A DNA stretch of 64,000 nucleotides from Caprimulgus europaeus (taxonomy: Eukaryota > Chordata > Aves > Caprimulgiformes > Caprimulgidae), in the NCBI GenBank assembly GCA_907165065.1, contig OU015523.1, positions 115,594,246 to 115,658,245 of the forward strand, read 5' to 3'. A model generated the notes under the pieces. That model made no database searches, was not told the DNA's origin, and saw nothing but the letters and a program-made list of their open reading frames with translations. Position 1 is the first letter of the stretch; every line of letters starts with the position of its first letter. The position numbers and the translations under genes are program-made. Below, piece by piece: positions 12,925 through 25,300 of the stretch.

Positions 12925-13202
12925 GTCTGAAATGATTCCCCAAATGTTTCACACAGATGGCTTTCAGTTGATGAATTAGTTTCAAACTGGTTTTTTTTGT
13001 GCTGCTGGTTTTGAATGTGTGTTTTCAACCAATGTTGTTCATTATAAAAGTGACATGTTGTTGTTTCTCCTCTTTATATGGTTCTATGAAACATGTATAA
13101 GAAGGACAAAGGCTTAATTGGGTTGCCTGTGGTGTAAATATTCAAAGAAGTGTTGGAGAGACTATCATCGTCATCAAGCTTTCATTGTTTGCAGAAAAGG
13201 AG

Positions 13203-13292
13203 CAGAAGGGAAGGATAACCTTGTGATTAAACTAGTGGACTGTGACTCAGGATATCAGAGTTCAATTCCTGCATCTAAATGTATTGTAATAC
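13203..13292 (+). mobile_element. tRNA-headed ancient SINE relic
   Basis: The segment ACCTTGTGATTAAACTAG, GGACTGTGACTCAGGATATC and AGAGTTCAATTCCTGCATC has the layout of the tRNA-derived head of old amniote SINEs (cctngtggttaa-gcactggactgggactcaggagatctgggttcaattcc). It includes a Pol III box B-like GTTCAATTCC at about 13260-13269 and a weak box A. It is too diverged and lacks a proper acceptor stem to be a tRNA gene. The 3' body is not clearly recognisable. It is most likely a MIR/CORE-SINE-like relic. Confidence 0.6.
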
Positions 13293-16200
13293 AAATAATA
13301 TAAGCTTCACCCTTTGGTTTAAATTTATGTTGCCTTTCCCCTTCCTCCCGTTACTTTGTTCAATTCCTTTGTGTCACATGAAGGAGGATACTGCAGGTTA
13401 ACAGTGAAAGGTTAACGCATTAGGGAACATGCTTTGAAATCAAATGACCTGAATTATTGTTGCATTGATTAGTATGCTAGAGATATTGTGTGTGAGTCAG
13501 CATTATCCTAAAACAGCCTCATCTAAGTGGAAGGACATAAAAATATTCACCCCTGGGGTATTTTGAAAATATTTTTAGCTTCATTGGTATGGAACCAATA
13601 TCCTCAGGAGCTGGAATTGAATGTTCTTAACACGAGGCAGAAGAAGCAAGAGCATCACAATAACAGAATGTGACATGCCATTAGCAGAGTCCCAGTGATT
13701 CTTGCTCTTCCTTGTTCCCCAAATAAATGTACATTATTCTTAATTTTAAGACTACGGAATTAAAAAGTATAGACTATCAGGCCTAGATGTCACTGATTCC
13801 ATGTTCAGTAATGCAATAATCTGCCAGGGCTGAGAAAAATTTCATGTGCACAGCAATCATAGCTCTCCAATTGTAGGATGTCACTGTTCTTTTCCTGTGG
13901 GTTAGTGCAAAAGAGAGAGAACAAAGACTGCCATGGAACAGACATGTTTGATGGCAGGGAAAAGGAAAATCATAGCTGAAGGGAATAGGTTGAACACCTG
14001 ATTGCAGACAGGCAAGAGAAAGAAGGAAGAAACCTGTGAGGGATGCTAGCTGTACCCTCCATCACACTTTCTATCTGGACAAGAATACAGGTAAGATAGA
14101 AGAGTGAAGTCCATATTCACAGGATAGAACAGCAGTAGGCAGCCGTGTCAAGAAAAGAAAAAAAGAAAAGTAAAAGAAGAAGAAAAAAAAAAAAGAAAAA
14201 GAAAGAAATCAAACAAAAGCCTGGAAAGGTAGAGAACAACATGTCGGATCTGCCTCAAAGAGGCATTGTGTCAAGCATCCTGTGACCTGAATCCTCACTC
14301 CTTTATCATAGCTCCTATTTAACTGGAAAAAGAATAATGAATATTCTGTGTATTGTCATCCCCCCCTACACTCAACTTTTTTTTTTTGTGGTTTTTTTTT
14401 TTCATCTGTGATTATTGGTCGAATTAAAAGCACTACCTGCTTTTCTCCTTCATCTCTCTAGAAATTTGTGACTACAGCAATACCACTGCAGCTTTCCAGA
14501 GGTGAAGTAAAATGCTGCATATCAGAGAGTGACAGTCAGCTTATTTCTTTTCTGCTGCTTTTTTCACAGCTCAGTGGGCCTCAGCAAAGTTGCTTTTTGC
14601 TGTACCTGATTTCCTTTCTCTGCCTTAGCATGAAGAGCACCCTTGCTTCCAAATAAATTTGGTGCTATCCCATGAATTGAGCTTATTCTTTACCGGTATT
14701 AGTAGGAGACAAGGATTAAAGGAATTTCTTTTACTGCAGGTACTTCTGACTAGCATGGCATACACTCTCACACTACACTGTCATGAATACTAGTAAGCCC
14801 ATCTCCCATGTATATTAGAGTTCCAATCGGTTCTGTAATATACAATTAGCATGAAACAAATGAGAATGACAACTTAGGAACAGAACAAGAACCTAGATGG
14901 AATTTATTGATACTTCCTTTTGAAAAGTTTTTTAAAATCAACATGTTCCTAAGGTTCATTTAAAAATTCATGAGAATTGGGTTTTTTTAATCTATTGAGT
15001 CTTTTTTGCCTTGTAGGATGTTTTTTGAGGGTTGGTGGAGGTTATTTTTTTTTCTTTTTGACCAGTTCTTCTCCTGATCCTGTTCTCAAATGATTATTTT
15101 CCTGAAGGTGTGAATGTGGAAATGACTATAATCCGCTGTTGTTCTTCAGCATATATCAGCTTTAATCCATAAAGTTCTAAGTTTTCAAACAAAATCATTC
15201 ATTCATTTAGAATTTCATTCAGGGTAAAAAGATTTGCAAACTTCTTAAACAAAGGTATGTATTTCCTCAGCATTATGATCCATGTGATATTTTAGATAGA
15301 TAAGGCTATTGTGAATATTTTAAAAGATTTTGGAAGACTTTATGAAGAAGCAATGCTGCTTACACATGTTGCTAAGCCAAATGTATTGTGGTTTCACTAA
15401 GCTAACGAAAACTGGCACAGAACAATGATCAAACTGAGATCACAAACAAAAATGAATCAATCAGCTCAAATGGTTAAATTTTCAAACTAATAGGGCAGGT
15501 AATCAAATCAAATTATGAGTTTGACACTATTTCAATTAGTTTAAGTTAGTTTTTCCTTTGAAAATATTAAGGAGAAGCTAGATGCTTTTCATTTATGATC
15601 TTATACATGAAAATATTTATGGGGAAGGAAGATTCCCACAGGATGCAACTGTACTTAGACAGCTTCTCTGTTTTAACTTTGCTCATCTGAATGTTAGACA
15701 CCAAATTTAAAATAGTTATGAAGTCTTTGTGGAAGTGACAAAGAGCAGCACAAAACAAGAGTCTATTCTGCTTTTGTAATCCTAACCATTCAATTTAGGG
15801 TGAGTTGCCCTTTTGAAATCTCTCATTGTCCCCAATTTGTGCAAAGAGTATGTACAGGATAAGCTTTGACAAGACAACTATTTTAGGTATGAAAAATCCG
15901 GCTCTGGATGTCTAAATTTATTTGGTTTTTAAGGTTAGGTAAAATTGGTCTGGGCCTGAGAATTTGTTCTAAGCTTAGCACTTTGAAAAAAGAATTCAGA
16001 AAATACAAGTGATGAAGTCCCTTTGTTCGTCTTAGCTGAGTGTGACTAGATGAATGCCATTTGAATGTCTCTTCCTTCAATCTCACTGCTACGCATTATT
16101 GTGGTTGTTCTTATTCTACCCCCTAACTTTAGAACAAAAGAACCTTTTCAAAGACTTCACACAGAGGTGATGGATAAATCATACACATTAACTGCTTTTG

Positions 16201-16514
16201 AATAACACTATTTTAACCTGAAAAATCTATTAATTCTGTGCTGTTTACTTTTAAGAAAATTATTTAAGGCATTGTTTATGCATATGCTGACACATGCATA
16301 TAATATAATTTAAAAAATAATAAGGAAAAAATAAAAGATGAAGGCAATTGTCATCACACACAAAGAGACTGATTCTACTTCACTTCTTGGGAGTTTGATC
16401 TCAAATGGATATTGTTCTTTGTTACCTTTATGTAGACAGAAGATTTATGGTCAGGATTGGTAACACATTCAGGATATCTTATCGGACCACAGGTGACTCC
16501 TGCTGGCTTTACTA
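13293..16514. other. Unannotated non-coding stretch
   Basis: No genes or transposons recognised. A purine (GA/A-rich) tract at 14151-14209 and poly-T near 14379-14403 are the only marked structures. Confidence 0.5.
14151..14209. repeat. GAAA/A-rich purine tract
   Basis: Nearly pure purine on the plus strand: repeated AAAAGAAAAG-type units with a central A12 run. Low-complexity simple repeat. Confidence 0.85.
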
Positions 16515-16577
16515 GCAAGCGAGGTCCTTCATCTTTCCCTTTTCTCTTTTCTGTGATTCTGTGATTCTGTGATTCTG
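16515..16577 (+). mobile_element. CR1 terminal tail scrap
   Basis: Three head-to-tail CTGTGATT octamers (16551-16577) follow GAGGTCCTTCATCTTTCCC, which resembles the last bases of the CR1 3' UTR (gaggtcccttccaacctca). This is what remains of an extremely truncated or old CR1 copy in plus orientation. The octamer array alone could be a simple repeat, so the upstream similarity decides it. Confidence 0.55.
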
Positions 16578-17639
16578 CTCAGAGGAAGGTGGGCAGCTTT
16601 GGTTGTGATTTACAACAAAGAAGAAAGACCCATCATTCTTTTGCAAAGGTTGGTCTTTATCAGGATACTCCCCTCTTTGCTGTATTCTGTGTGTACGTCT
16701 GTGGCTTTTTGGTCAGTTATGTGAACACTGAGCCTCATGGCTCAGAAATGAGATGTAGATGGAAATCTTCATTGTATGATAAAGAATTCCATGACTGAGT
16801 AGCCCTACTGTTTTCAAAATCAGCAATATTGATTGCAAATATGGGTACTCAGAGTGGATTTATAAAGGGTAGTCATGATGTTGGCTGCCAACTTTACAAT
16901 GATGGATGTAATACAAGCAGTTGACAGAAAATCCTCCTTTATACAAATACTTAAAATTTTCACCTATGGAAAAACATTTTCACATATTTAACACTTAGAG
17001 AATTGGCTAATTAATATAAAATAACAAGGAGAAAGTAAGAATGTAATCTTGTTCAGCATTATCCTTTTAAATATTAGGTATCTAAGATACATATTTGGGT
17101 TCCTTCCACAATCTGTAAAGAGTGATAGACCTCTCTAGAGGGCAATTTGTCCTGTCTAACTTAGACATGTCTCTTACTGTGTGTAAATTGTCTTCTGAAA
17201 GATCCTATATTTGTATTAACCATGGAGTGAGTCTAGACAATTATCTCAGGCTTGGTAGTTAATTTTTAGATGACAAATATATCCAAGAATTTCTGGCCAA
17301 AGCTTCTTTCCATTTTTCTGAATATGCCATCACACTAAATTTTCCTAGGCACAATTCAAACCTCATCCCACCTTCTTTGTCAGACGCAGAGCATAAGCCT
17401 GGTTAGGTATTGCAGACATGTAGTCATTCAGTAGCCCAGAAGTAGGTTTCTAGTGCCATCTGAGATGCCCCAGGGTATTCCATGTGGCTCTGAGTGGTGC
17501 TCCTGTAGCATGTGTCATATCTGTCAGCCTTTTGTAGTTGATTTGGACACTCTAAAACATTGCAAATTGCACCATATGTTTGAGCAACTGAACAGAGCCT
17601 GTAGGGTAGAAGTCAGCTCCAGATTAAGACATTTAAATT
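16578..17639. other. Unannotated non-coding spacer
   Basis: No recognised repeat or coding sequence. AT-rich, with short frames only. Confidence 0.5.
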
Positions 17640-17695
17640 CAGATGCCTGCATGTAGGTGTCTACATGTGAGTTAAGTGTCTAAGCTCCTGCTTTA
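17640..17695 (+). repeat. Left arm of an old inverted repeat
   Basis: The core CCTGCATGTAGGTGTCTAC (17646-17664) followed by GTGAGTTAAGTGTCTAAGC resembles, in reverse complement, the segment at 18418-18472. The pattern taggtgtctac, gtgag-ta, agctcct is also that of an old palindromic repeat I recall from reptilian genomes (taggtgcctac ... ttaggtgcctaa). The arm lies about 165 bases before the CR1 insertion. The family is not identified. Confidence 0.5.
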
Positions 17696-17858
17696 GTCAA
17701 TGAAAATTTAATCACTACACTGGAGCCTGGAAAGTAATTCAGCTGACCCACCAGCTTTAGCCAGACTCAGGATAAATTGAATTGCTCTAGACTCTACTTC
17801 CTGTATTGACAAGAGACTCGAGGTCTGTGGCTAGAAGCCAGACAGAAACCTTAAGGGC

Positions 17859-18348
17859 ATCACAGAATCACAGAATCACAGAATCACAGAATAGTAGGGA
17901 TTGGAAGGGACCTCGAAAGATCATCTAGTCCAATCCCCCTGCCGGAGCAGGAACACCTAGATGAGTTCGCACAGGAAGGCGTCCAGGCGGGTCTTGAATG
18001 TCTCCAGAGAAGGAGACTCCACAACCTCCCTGGGCAGCCTGTTCCAGTGCTCTGTCACCCTTACTGTAAAGAAGTTCTTCCTCAAATTTAAGCGGAACCT
18101 CCTGTGTTCCAGCTTACACCCATTGCCCCTTGTCCTATCATTGGTCATCACTGCAAAGAGCCTGGCCCCATCCTCCTGACACTCACCATTCAAATATTTA
18201 TAAACATTAATCAGGTCCCCCCTCAGCCTCCTCTTCTCCAAGCTAAAGAGCCCCAGCTCCCTCAGCCTTTCCTCATAAGGGAGATGTTCCACTCCCTTAA
18301 TCATTTTGGTGGCTCTTCGCTGGACTCTCTCAAGCAGCTCCCTGTCCT
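17859..18348 (-). mobile_element. CR1 LINE, minus strand, open C-terminal frame
   Basis: The plus strand opens with four CACAGAATC-type octamers (CR1 3' tail in complement), then GGGATTGGAAGGGACCTC and the conserved 3' UTR. The coding part on the minus strand stays open over 115 codons (18304 down to 17957) and continues open to about 18348. It shows [56 protein letters not shown] and [19 protein letters not shown], ending with a stop. Only the ORF2 C-terminus is present; the reverse-transcriptase active site is absent because of 5' truncation. The lack of frame damage suggests a relatively young copy. It sits between two arms of an older inverted repeat. Confidence 0.95.
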
Positions 18349-18417
18349 AGTGCATCTCAGATAGCACTAGAAGCTTATATGAAAAGAAATGAATTGAGTT
18401 AGTCTGAATTGCTATAA

Positions 18418-18472
18418 TAGGAGCTCGGATGCTACCTCACGCGTAGACACCTACCTGCAGGTATATTAAGTT
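18418..18472 (-). repeat. Right arm of an old inverted repeat
   Basis: AGGAGCTC followed by GTAGACACCTACCTGCAGG (18443-18461) is, in reverse complement, similar to 17640-17695, with the best-matching core about 19 bases long. The two arms face each other across the CR1 copy, so that CR1 probably inserted into, or next to, an older palindromic element. Confidence 0.5.
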
Positions 18473-18694
18473 AGTGGTAGTTTATCTGAAACTGAATTAG
18501 CACCCTGAAATTTGAGGAGATAAATCCTGTGTTTGAAATCTGGGCACATGGCTACAGGTGCTACATATGTCACCTTTCTCATGACGAACAGTGAATTCTT
18601 TATGCATAAACATAATTTCAACAGCTTCAGACAAGATGAGCCAGTAAATCACTGCCGGAGTTGGAGTTTACATGACTCAAGGAACCTGGCATAG

Positions 18695-19366
18695 ACTTCT
18701 GAAACAGTAAACCAAAATCTAATAGACATCAACACAAGCAAAAATGACAGGGCGAAGCTGAAGGCAATTACTGACTTGAAAAAAGATATGAATTTAGTGA
18801 CTGCACTTGATGAGGCAGACCCAGCAAAGTCTGTGAGCGGCAGACAGATTGATGCAGATGAATGGTGTGATGACTATGTGTTGCGAGGAAATGCTGAACA
18901 AAAGGATTGGGAGTTCGATAAAGAAACAGAGTAAAAATACATCAGGAGAATTTATTTTAAGAAGGAGAAAGGTGCTAATTTGGGCACTGTGGGGGCTGAG
19001 GCAACTCTATGGACCAACTATATGAAAAAAGGAATAATTTATCATTCATAACCTTTAGCTCATGCACAGAAAAAACATTCCCTCTACCCAAATACATAGA
19101 TCTCCATGTTCATTGCCAATGGTTCTGTTAGTTCAGAAAATTTTGGCAAGGGAGATGATTAACAAATGCAATTAGCAAATATACCATAGACTGGTTTATA
19201 TAAAAAATTGAGACAACTGCCCTTGAGGTTAGCAGGAAGGGTCTTTTGGGTACCACTAGTAAATTTGGCTGGAGAAGAATAAAGGAGGTGAAAATAGTGC
19301 CAGTCCACAGTAACGACCCATCGGGAGTGCCGTATGCTCCATACCGTGAGCTGTCAGGGAACCTTT
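18695..19366 (+). pseudogene. Unidentified decayed coding-like sequence
   Basis: From 18695 one frame is open for 79 codons, meets a TAA at 18932-18934, and continues in the same frame for 38 more codons to a stop at 19049-19051. The translation looks like a soluble charged protein, not chance sequence: NDRAKLKAITDLKKDMN, VTALDEADPAKSVSGR, DADEWCDDYVLRGNAEQK, DWEFDKETE, then after the stop KYIRRIYFKKEKGANLG and GAEATLWTNYMKKG. A second protein-like frame (offset by two) covers 19204-19366: KFGWRRIKEVKIVPVHSN and DPSGVPYAPYRELSGN. No ATG opens the frame and no splice sites are obvious. I do not recognise the protein. It could be a processed pseudogene, a dead exon or a piece of an unfamiliar mobile element. 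The stop and the frame change make an active gene unlikely. Confidence 0.5.
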
Positions 19367-22300
19367 GATTCCAAAGAAATATGGATATTCATTTATGTCT
19401 TGCATGTGTCAGACACATTGGAGCTGACATTAAAAAATCAAGCTAGGCAAGTGTTGTAGTGTTACATCTTACATTTAAATCATTGTGCTGGCAATAATTT
19501 TTTTTTATTTGAGCCTATTGGGGTGTGAAAAATGCCTGGCCAGAAAACTCTTCCATGTCAAGGTTCTATTAATGAAAGGAAATGGTATGGTGACTGAGAT
19601 GATTGACAATTTCTGTAGTTTTTTTTGTTGGGTTTTTTTCAGGGGGAGGAGGGGCTAGGATTTTCTGGGGGGACTAGTTCATGGTTCTTGTCAAAGAACC
19701 TAAGAGACAACAAATATTTTTAACAGGCAAAGCAGGAATTAATTCACTGATTTGTGCTATATGATATGGTCATTACATCAGTGCTGGCTGAAAGCAGAAT
19801 GGAGAATACCCTATTCATGTTTTGCTTGAGAGTTTCCTCTGCTGGGAAACCATTCATGAGAACCCTGCACACCTTTCTAATATTTTTCCCATAAGTAGAA
19901 CTAGACCAAGAGAGAAAAGAGCTGAGGGGGAGAACACATTATCATCCAACACGTAAATTTACTTGGATCTTCTCCATGGCCATTTAGAAGTCTAGTTTTA
20001 CAATACTATCTTCACTTTTAGGTTGAAACTTCAACCTCATGCCAGATTTTGTGCAGGTAAAACTAGTATGCTAATCCAGCTTGAAAACTAGGGAGAAGAA
20101 GACAGGGTTATTATAGTAGGAGTTGAAAAACTGTGGTACAGAGAAATAATTCTCTTGGATCCTGGCTTAAATCTGTGTCAAAGAAAAGAAAAAAAACCCG
20201 ATATGTCATACTTGAATCTAATCACGGAGATATGTTCCTTATTAGTAAGTAAATAGATGCATTGGGAAATCAGTATTCTAAGATATCAGCAGTCAATCAC
20301 AATTATCTTGGTGTCTTCACAGGGTGCTGCTACTCAGCTATTAGTTTAACACCTCTCCTGCTGAGAGAAGAGTACCGGTCATTTGTAGGACACTAGTGAG
20401 GTAAGAGCCAAAGGGAAATAGATTAACTTAAACCATATTCATTACAGAGACAAAATGCTATCTTATTTGCCTAATTGGACTTTTTCTGATTGCTTTTGGC
20501 TGGTGGTTTCTCTTTTTGTAACCAGTGAAGGGTGCATGCAGGGACTCATTTTTTTTCTGACCACTGACATGCAGGTAACTAAAAGCCATTTTGAATCCCT
20601 GCCAGGGTGCTTCTTTGTGTTCGGGTTTTGCAGAGCTACAGCATCATGCCTCGATGAAGAAAAAACAAGCTGAAATTAGGCAGGAGTACATGAGGGATGG
20701 CTTCCCACAAATATCAGCTGTACTCTGCAAGGCTTTGCCCATCTGACAGGAAGAGACAGGAAAATATTGGGCTCTAATGGGCGTAATTGTGTCAGCAAGC
20801 TCTCCATACACTTAGCTTTTCAGCAGTAAGAGAGAACTTTGCTTAAATAGCTCACGTCATTGAGGGGAAAGACTTATCTACACCAGCAAAAAAGCAACAT
20901 CTATTTTCCTGTGCAACTAACTCAGCAACAGCTTTTCTACCTAGAAATCTTCTGGCTTGTATCAACCTAAAGGCTTGTGTGGACAAACTGAAGCTAAAGA
21001 ACAAGGAATGTGATGGACTAAGGGGTTAAAAAACCAAACCTAAATACCCTCCAGACTGTCTTGTGCATAACATATATGCATTTATATGGTTTCACTCACC
21101 TGTTCAATTCTTTCCCCCCTACAGGCCTGCTAACTAGGAGTCCAGCACACCTCATTAGTATTTATATTCTATCGAGTGCTTCATTAGCCTTGGCTTTGTA
21201 TTAATGATAGCTGGGGGAAAATAACCCAGAAAGGGAAGCTTTGAAATGGAGACTACTTAGAATGTGATCAATTGAATAAATATATAATTTCATTTAAAAG
21301 GCTGGAGGAAAAATTGACCTTAATGTTGCTCTCAATCAATATAATATATTGAAATTAATAGAGGTATCTTTGTTCACTGCTGCCCTTTCTGCTTTGCTGA
21401 TGGAATGATGATCTTGCCCATATCACCTTTTTGTTTTGCTGATGGAGAGGATGTCACACTGTTATCCCATTTATTGACAGAAATAACTACTGGCCTTTAT
21501 GTTTTCCATCAGCAGGTGCCCATTCTTACAGTCCATGAATTCATAGCCATGTTCCATCTGTGCAGACAGCACACGCATTATCATTTCTGCTGATGGACTG
21601 GGAAAGGCAGCAGAGGGTTGCACAGACTGTCCTGTGCAATGCCATGCATGCTGACACATGGGTATCCTCCATACATGCTCCATAGATGCAACAGTCTATG
21701 TGCCTCCATGCTCTGGGTGTCCACGATCCCCATGCTTGATGTGCTCCAAGAAAGGAAGTCTATGCATATGTATGTGTGTGTCCATTATAGGACATGGAAT
21801 TTGTAATGAGAGAAGCTAGTTCACTTCCACATTTAACTGGTGGTGTAACTGCCTGTGTTTTCACAGCAAAATCTGAGGTGTTAGTCCCTGCTGCCAGAAA
21901 GAAAGGAGGAGAACAGATCTGAGACCAATAAACTGGGACTTGCAAGACTGCAAGACTTTTCATCTGCGATCCACTGTGAGACTGGGAGTCTTTTAATCTC
22001 TCTGCATCAGTTTTTCCCTCCCTCCTTCAGTTCTTTTCCAGAAGACCTTTGGAAACCAGGGCTGCCTCTTTGTATATGTTTGTGTCTTTTTTGTTTTTTT
22101 AAATAATGTTGATCTTATCTTGAATAGAATTTTACAGCCTTGAAATTCTACAAATGATTAGTAATGATAAGAATTATGATGTGCAAACAAGTAACTGCTG
22201 CAAAGACCTGCAGCTACTGCTTAGTGACCACATACGTTCAAACATGAAATTTGCCTTGGTGTTTGAATATTTCCTGAAACATGCTTATATATGCTTATAC

Positions 22301-25300
22301 ATTTTTTATCCCACTTGGACAGGTCAGCTAAATTCAGTCTGTGGGGACTTCATAGGTAGGGGTACAGTAAGCTTTTCATATTTTTTAATTCTACTTTGCC
22401 TGTGATGTATGGCTCAGATGGTTGCTGTGAATGAATGCCTGGGAGTTGCGTAGGCTGTTTTTTAAAGAGCATTCCTCTTGTCACTGTTATTGACATGAAA
22501 TGGTGTGTGTTTCAGCACTTAATTGGTGGCTTAATACGTTTTCAGTGTTCAGCACTCTGCAATTCTGAGTTTACTTTCACTTTGACTGTGTACAGGAAAA
22601 TGGGAACATTGGGAACTGCATGTCATTCTTATATCAATAATAGCTGGAAGCTACTGCACTCAGGTCTTAAAAAAAAATGATGACACATGAGACCACTTTG
22701 TTTTCCTATCATACCATGCCTTGAACCGACATAAAATCATGTGTTGTGTGTGCATGGGAGATGTTGCAAAAGCAATGAGGTTCCTGATCCATATACTACT
22801 CTATTGATCTTCCTGACACTGGAAACAGGAAAAAAATAGGATGCTGTGCTTGTTCAAAATTCCTCTGGAGGAGGAATATAAAACAGCTCACATCTTTTTC
22901 AGTTAAAGCCTACTGTTTTCTTTACAAATATTTAACATTGGATTTCCACTCATGTATACTTCATGGAAAGGTCCCAGATGAATTCAGAATTATTTCTCTC
23001 CTTGAATGGGATATTTCATGTACAAGTTCACTTTGACCCCTGACATATTTTTGCAAGTCAAACAGAAATCACATTAAAACATATCCTCTGCAAGGCTGCC
23101 CTCTGCATAATGCAATCAATATTGTTTAATTAAAGGATGATACTATTGATTCTAATTAAGCAAAATTGCCTACCTCATTCGTTTACAGTTCATATGTGTT
23201 CCTAGAGACAAGGTGATGTAGCACTCTTAATACTGTTTTCCATATATAAGAGAAAGACACTTATTTTTCTAAAAAAATCTCAACTCCAGCACCCAGTGCC
23301 TCACATGTAATTTTTCTTTTGATGAATGGACAATTTGATGCATATAAATATAATTTCAAAATAATAAATTATGTAAGAAGGCGATCCAAATGTGCAAACA
23401 TAAGGTTTCAGAAAATTGAATTTTAAAATGCTGGAATCATTAGATTTCTGAAAAAGGTCTGCAGCTATTAATGGTACACTTTAACACAGCTTGGAGCTCA
23501 TATTTTTCACTCTAAATAATCTGTCAGGAAATCATTTCTGTGAGAAGTATGCAAGAATTGTAGGCTGAGGTGTGTTAAAGAGAAAACCTTATGAGCAAAT
23601 TTATCATTTCATTTGAACAGAGGAATCTTGGTTATATTGATGCAACATGCAATCTAATATAAATCGTGGAATGATTATTTATAGTCTTTTTTCATTATGG
23701 GAACTGACATATAGCCAAGGATTAATGACCTTCGGTTCTCTGAAAAGCTACATTTTAATACTCATTGGGTGATAATTTAAAGAGGCTACTATGTATGGGA
23801 ATATTTTTGTGTTAACCTCAAGGATTGGTATGGCCTTAGGATGGCTTGCTTAATTATACTTTTTTATGTTTTCTTTTTTTCTAGGAAGAGCCATTAGACA
23901 GTAATTAGGATATTACAATATAGACTGAAAAATATATTACCTGAAGGCTCCATGTATGATTTTGCAGAGGAGATATACTATGCATCAAAGATCTGGGAGA
24001 GTAATGGATTTGGAAGACATTAAGTAGAGAGCATTTATGAGAAAATTTAAAATGAAATAAAAGTAAGCAAAAGCAATGAAAAGCCTGCTGACATTTAATG
24101 AAAGCAACGAGGTTTGTAAGTGTCAGCTGGTGTACTTGATTTATTTCTGAGATAGACTTGATCTGATTTATTTTCCTAGTAACACCAGCAGATAGGCTTA
24201 TAAGAATGGCTGTGTTATAATCTACACGGAAAATTTCAGCAAAGCAAATGTGGAAAATCCCAACAGGGTTTTACTGATACATAATTTGGAGCAACGCAGT
24301 TACAGAGGGAGGGCAATGTTGTGATAAATAGTACAGCATAGATTGTTTAGGAAGATACCTGGAGTACTGAAAGCTTGCCAAAAATGCTGTTGCCATGCCA
24401 GAGAAGCTGGTATAAATAGTTTTATACAAGCCTGCTTGACTTACCGGTTGTTTGAAATAAGCTTTGATCTTATAGCTAATTTTGCCAAAGAGGAAACTAG
24501 TAGCCATATGGTAGCCAATGGACTTCATATTAATAGTTTTCCTGGAGCCAGACGTTCAGTATGGGGATATGGGTGATTTTATGATTCATGCTTGCTTATT
24601 TAGGAAGAAAAACAGAGAAATTAAAGGCTATGTAACACAGTTAGTATATTCCAATACCTTCTCTGTTGCAAAAATGCAATGTCAGATGTTGTGCAGTCTC
24701 TTTCAAGACCTAAACCTGCAGGAGTGAATATGAAAAATAACCCTAAGACACTGGAGACACACCAATATCTTAAAAACTGTTCAGTCTATTTATATGGTTG
24801 CTCCTGTTCTTTGAAAAGTTGAATGAATAAATGCAAGGAAAAAGCAAATTTATGAATGATAAAGGATTCTTGGGCCCTAAAGATGAAAAAATCTACTTAT
24901 TAGTTATCATTATTTTGTCTTCAAGTGGTCTGTCAGACTAGTGAGGGTTTGTTTGCTGAGTAAGACTGATACTGGTCATCTGTACCTAGTTTAATACATA
25001 AAATAAGCCAGGACTCATGCAGCAGCACAGGGCTACTCACAGTCACATGACTTAACTCTTTCTCCTGAAGATGACTTTTTTGTATGTTCAAGTGAATGGG
25101 AACTGTCACCAGATTGGTCTGTGCTGTCCCTCACTGACCCAGGGCTTGTTTGTGCCAAGGAGCTTATCAGCAGTTAGCTGGCATGGATGATCATGCACCA
25201 GTGCTTGAAGCTGTGTGCTCATCCTGTTTGCTTTTTTAACATAGGAATAACCAGAATCATCACCATATTTTTGCATTTTTTTTACTTAGTCAAATCAGGT

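Larger units (their letters stand above)
8589..13202. other. Repeat-poor non-coding stretch
   Basis: About 4.6 kb without a nameable transposon or a gene. It holds simple sequence: T14 near 9676-9689, an A-rich tract at 10142-10212, a T19 run at 12066-12084 and a TA/CA microsatellite at 12889-12924 (the last three listed separately). I see no promoter-like GC/CpG patch. Confidence 0.5.

Noticed and set aside
13203-13292. tRNA gene
   Set aside because: Box B-like GTTCAATTCC is present, but the acceptor and anticodon stems cannot be formed; SINE relic is the better reading.
21380-21600. Cluster of GCTGATGGA words, direct and inverted
   Set aside because: Short (9-11 bases) with irregular spacing; no consistent repeat unit.
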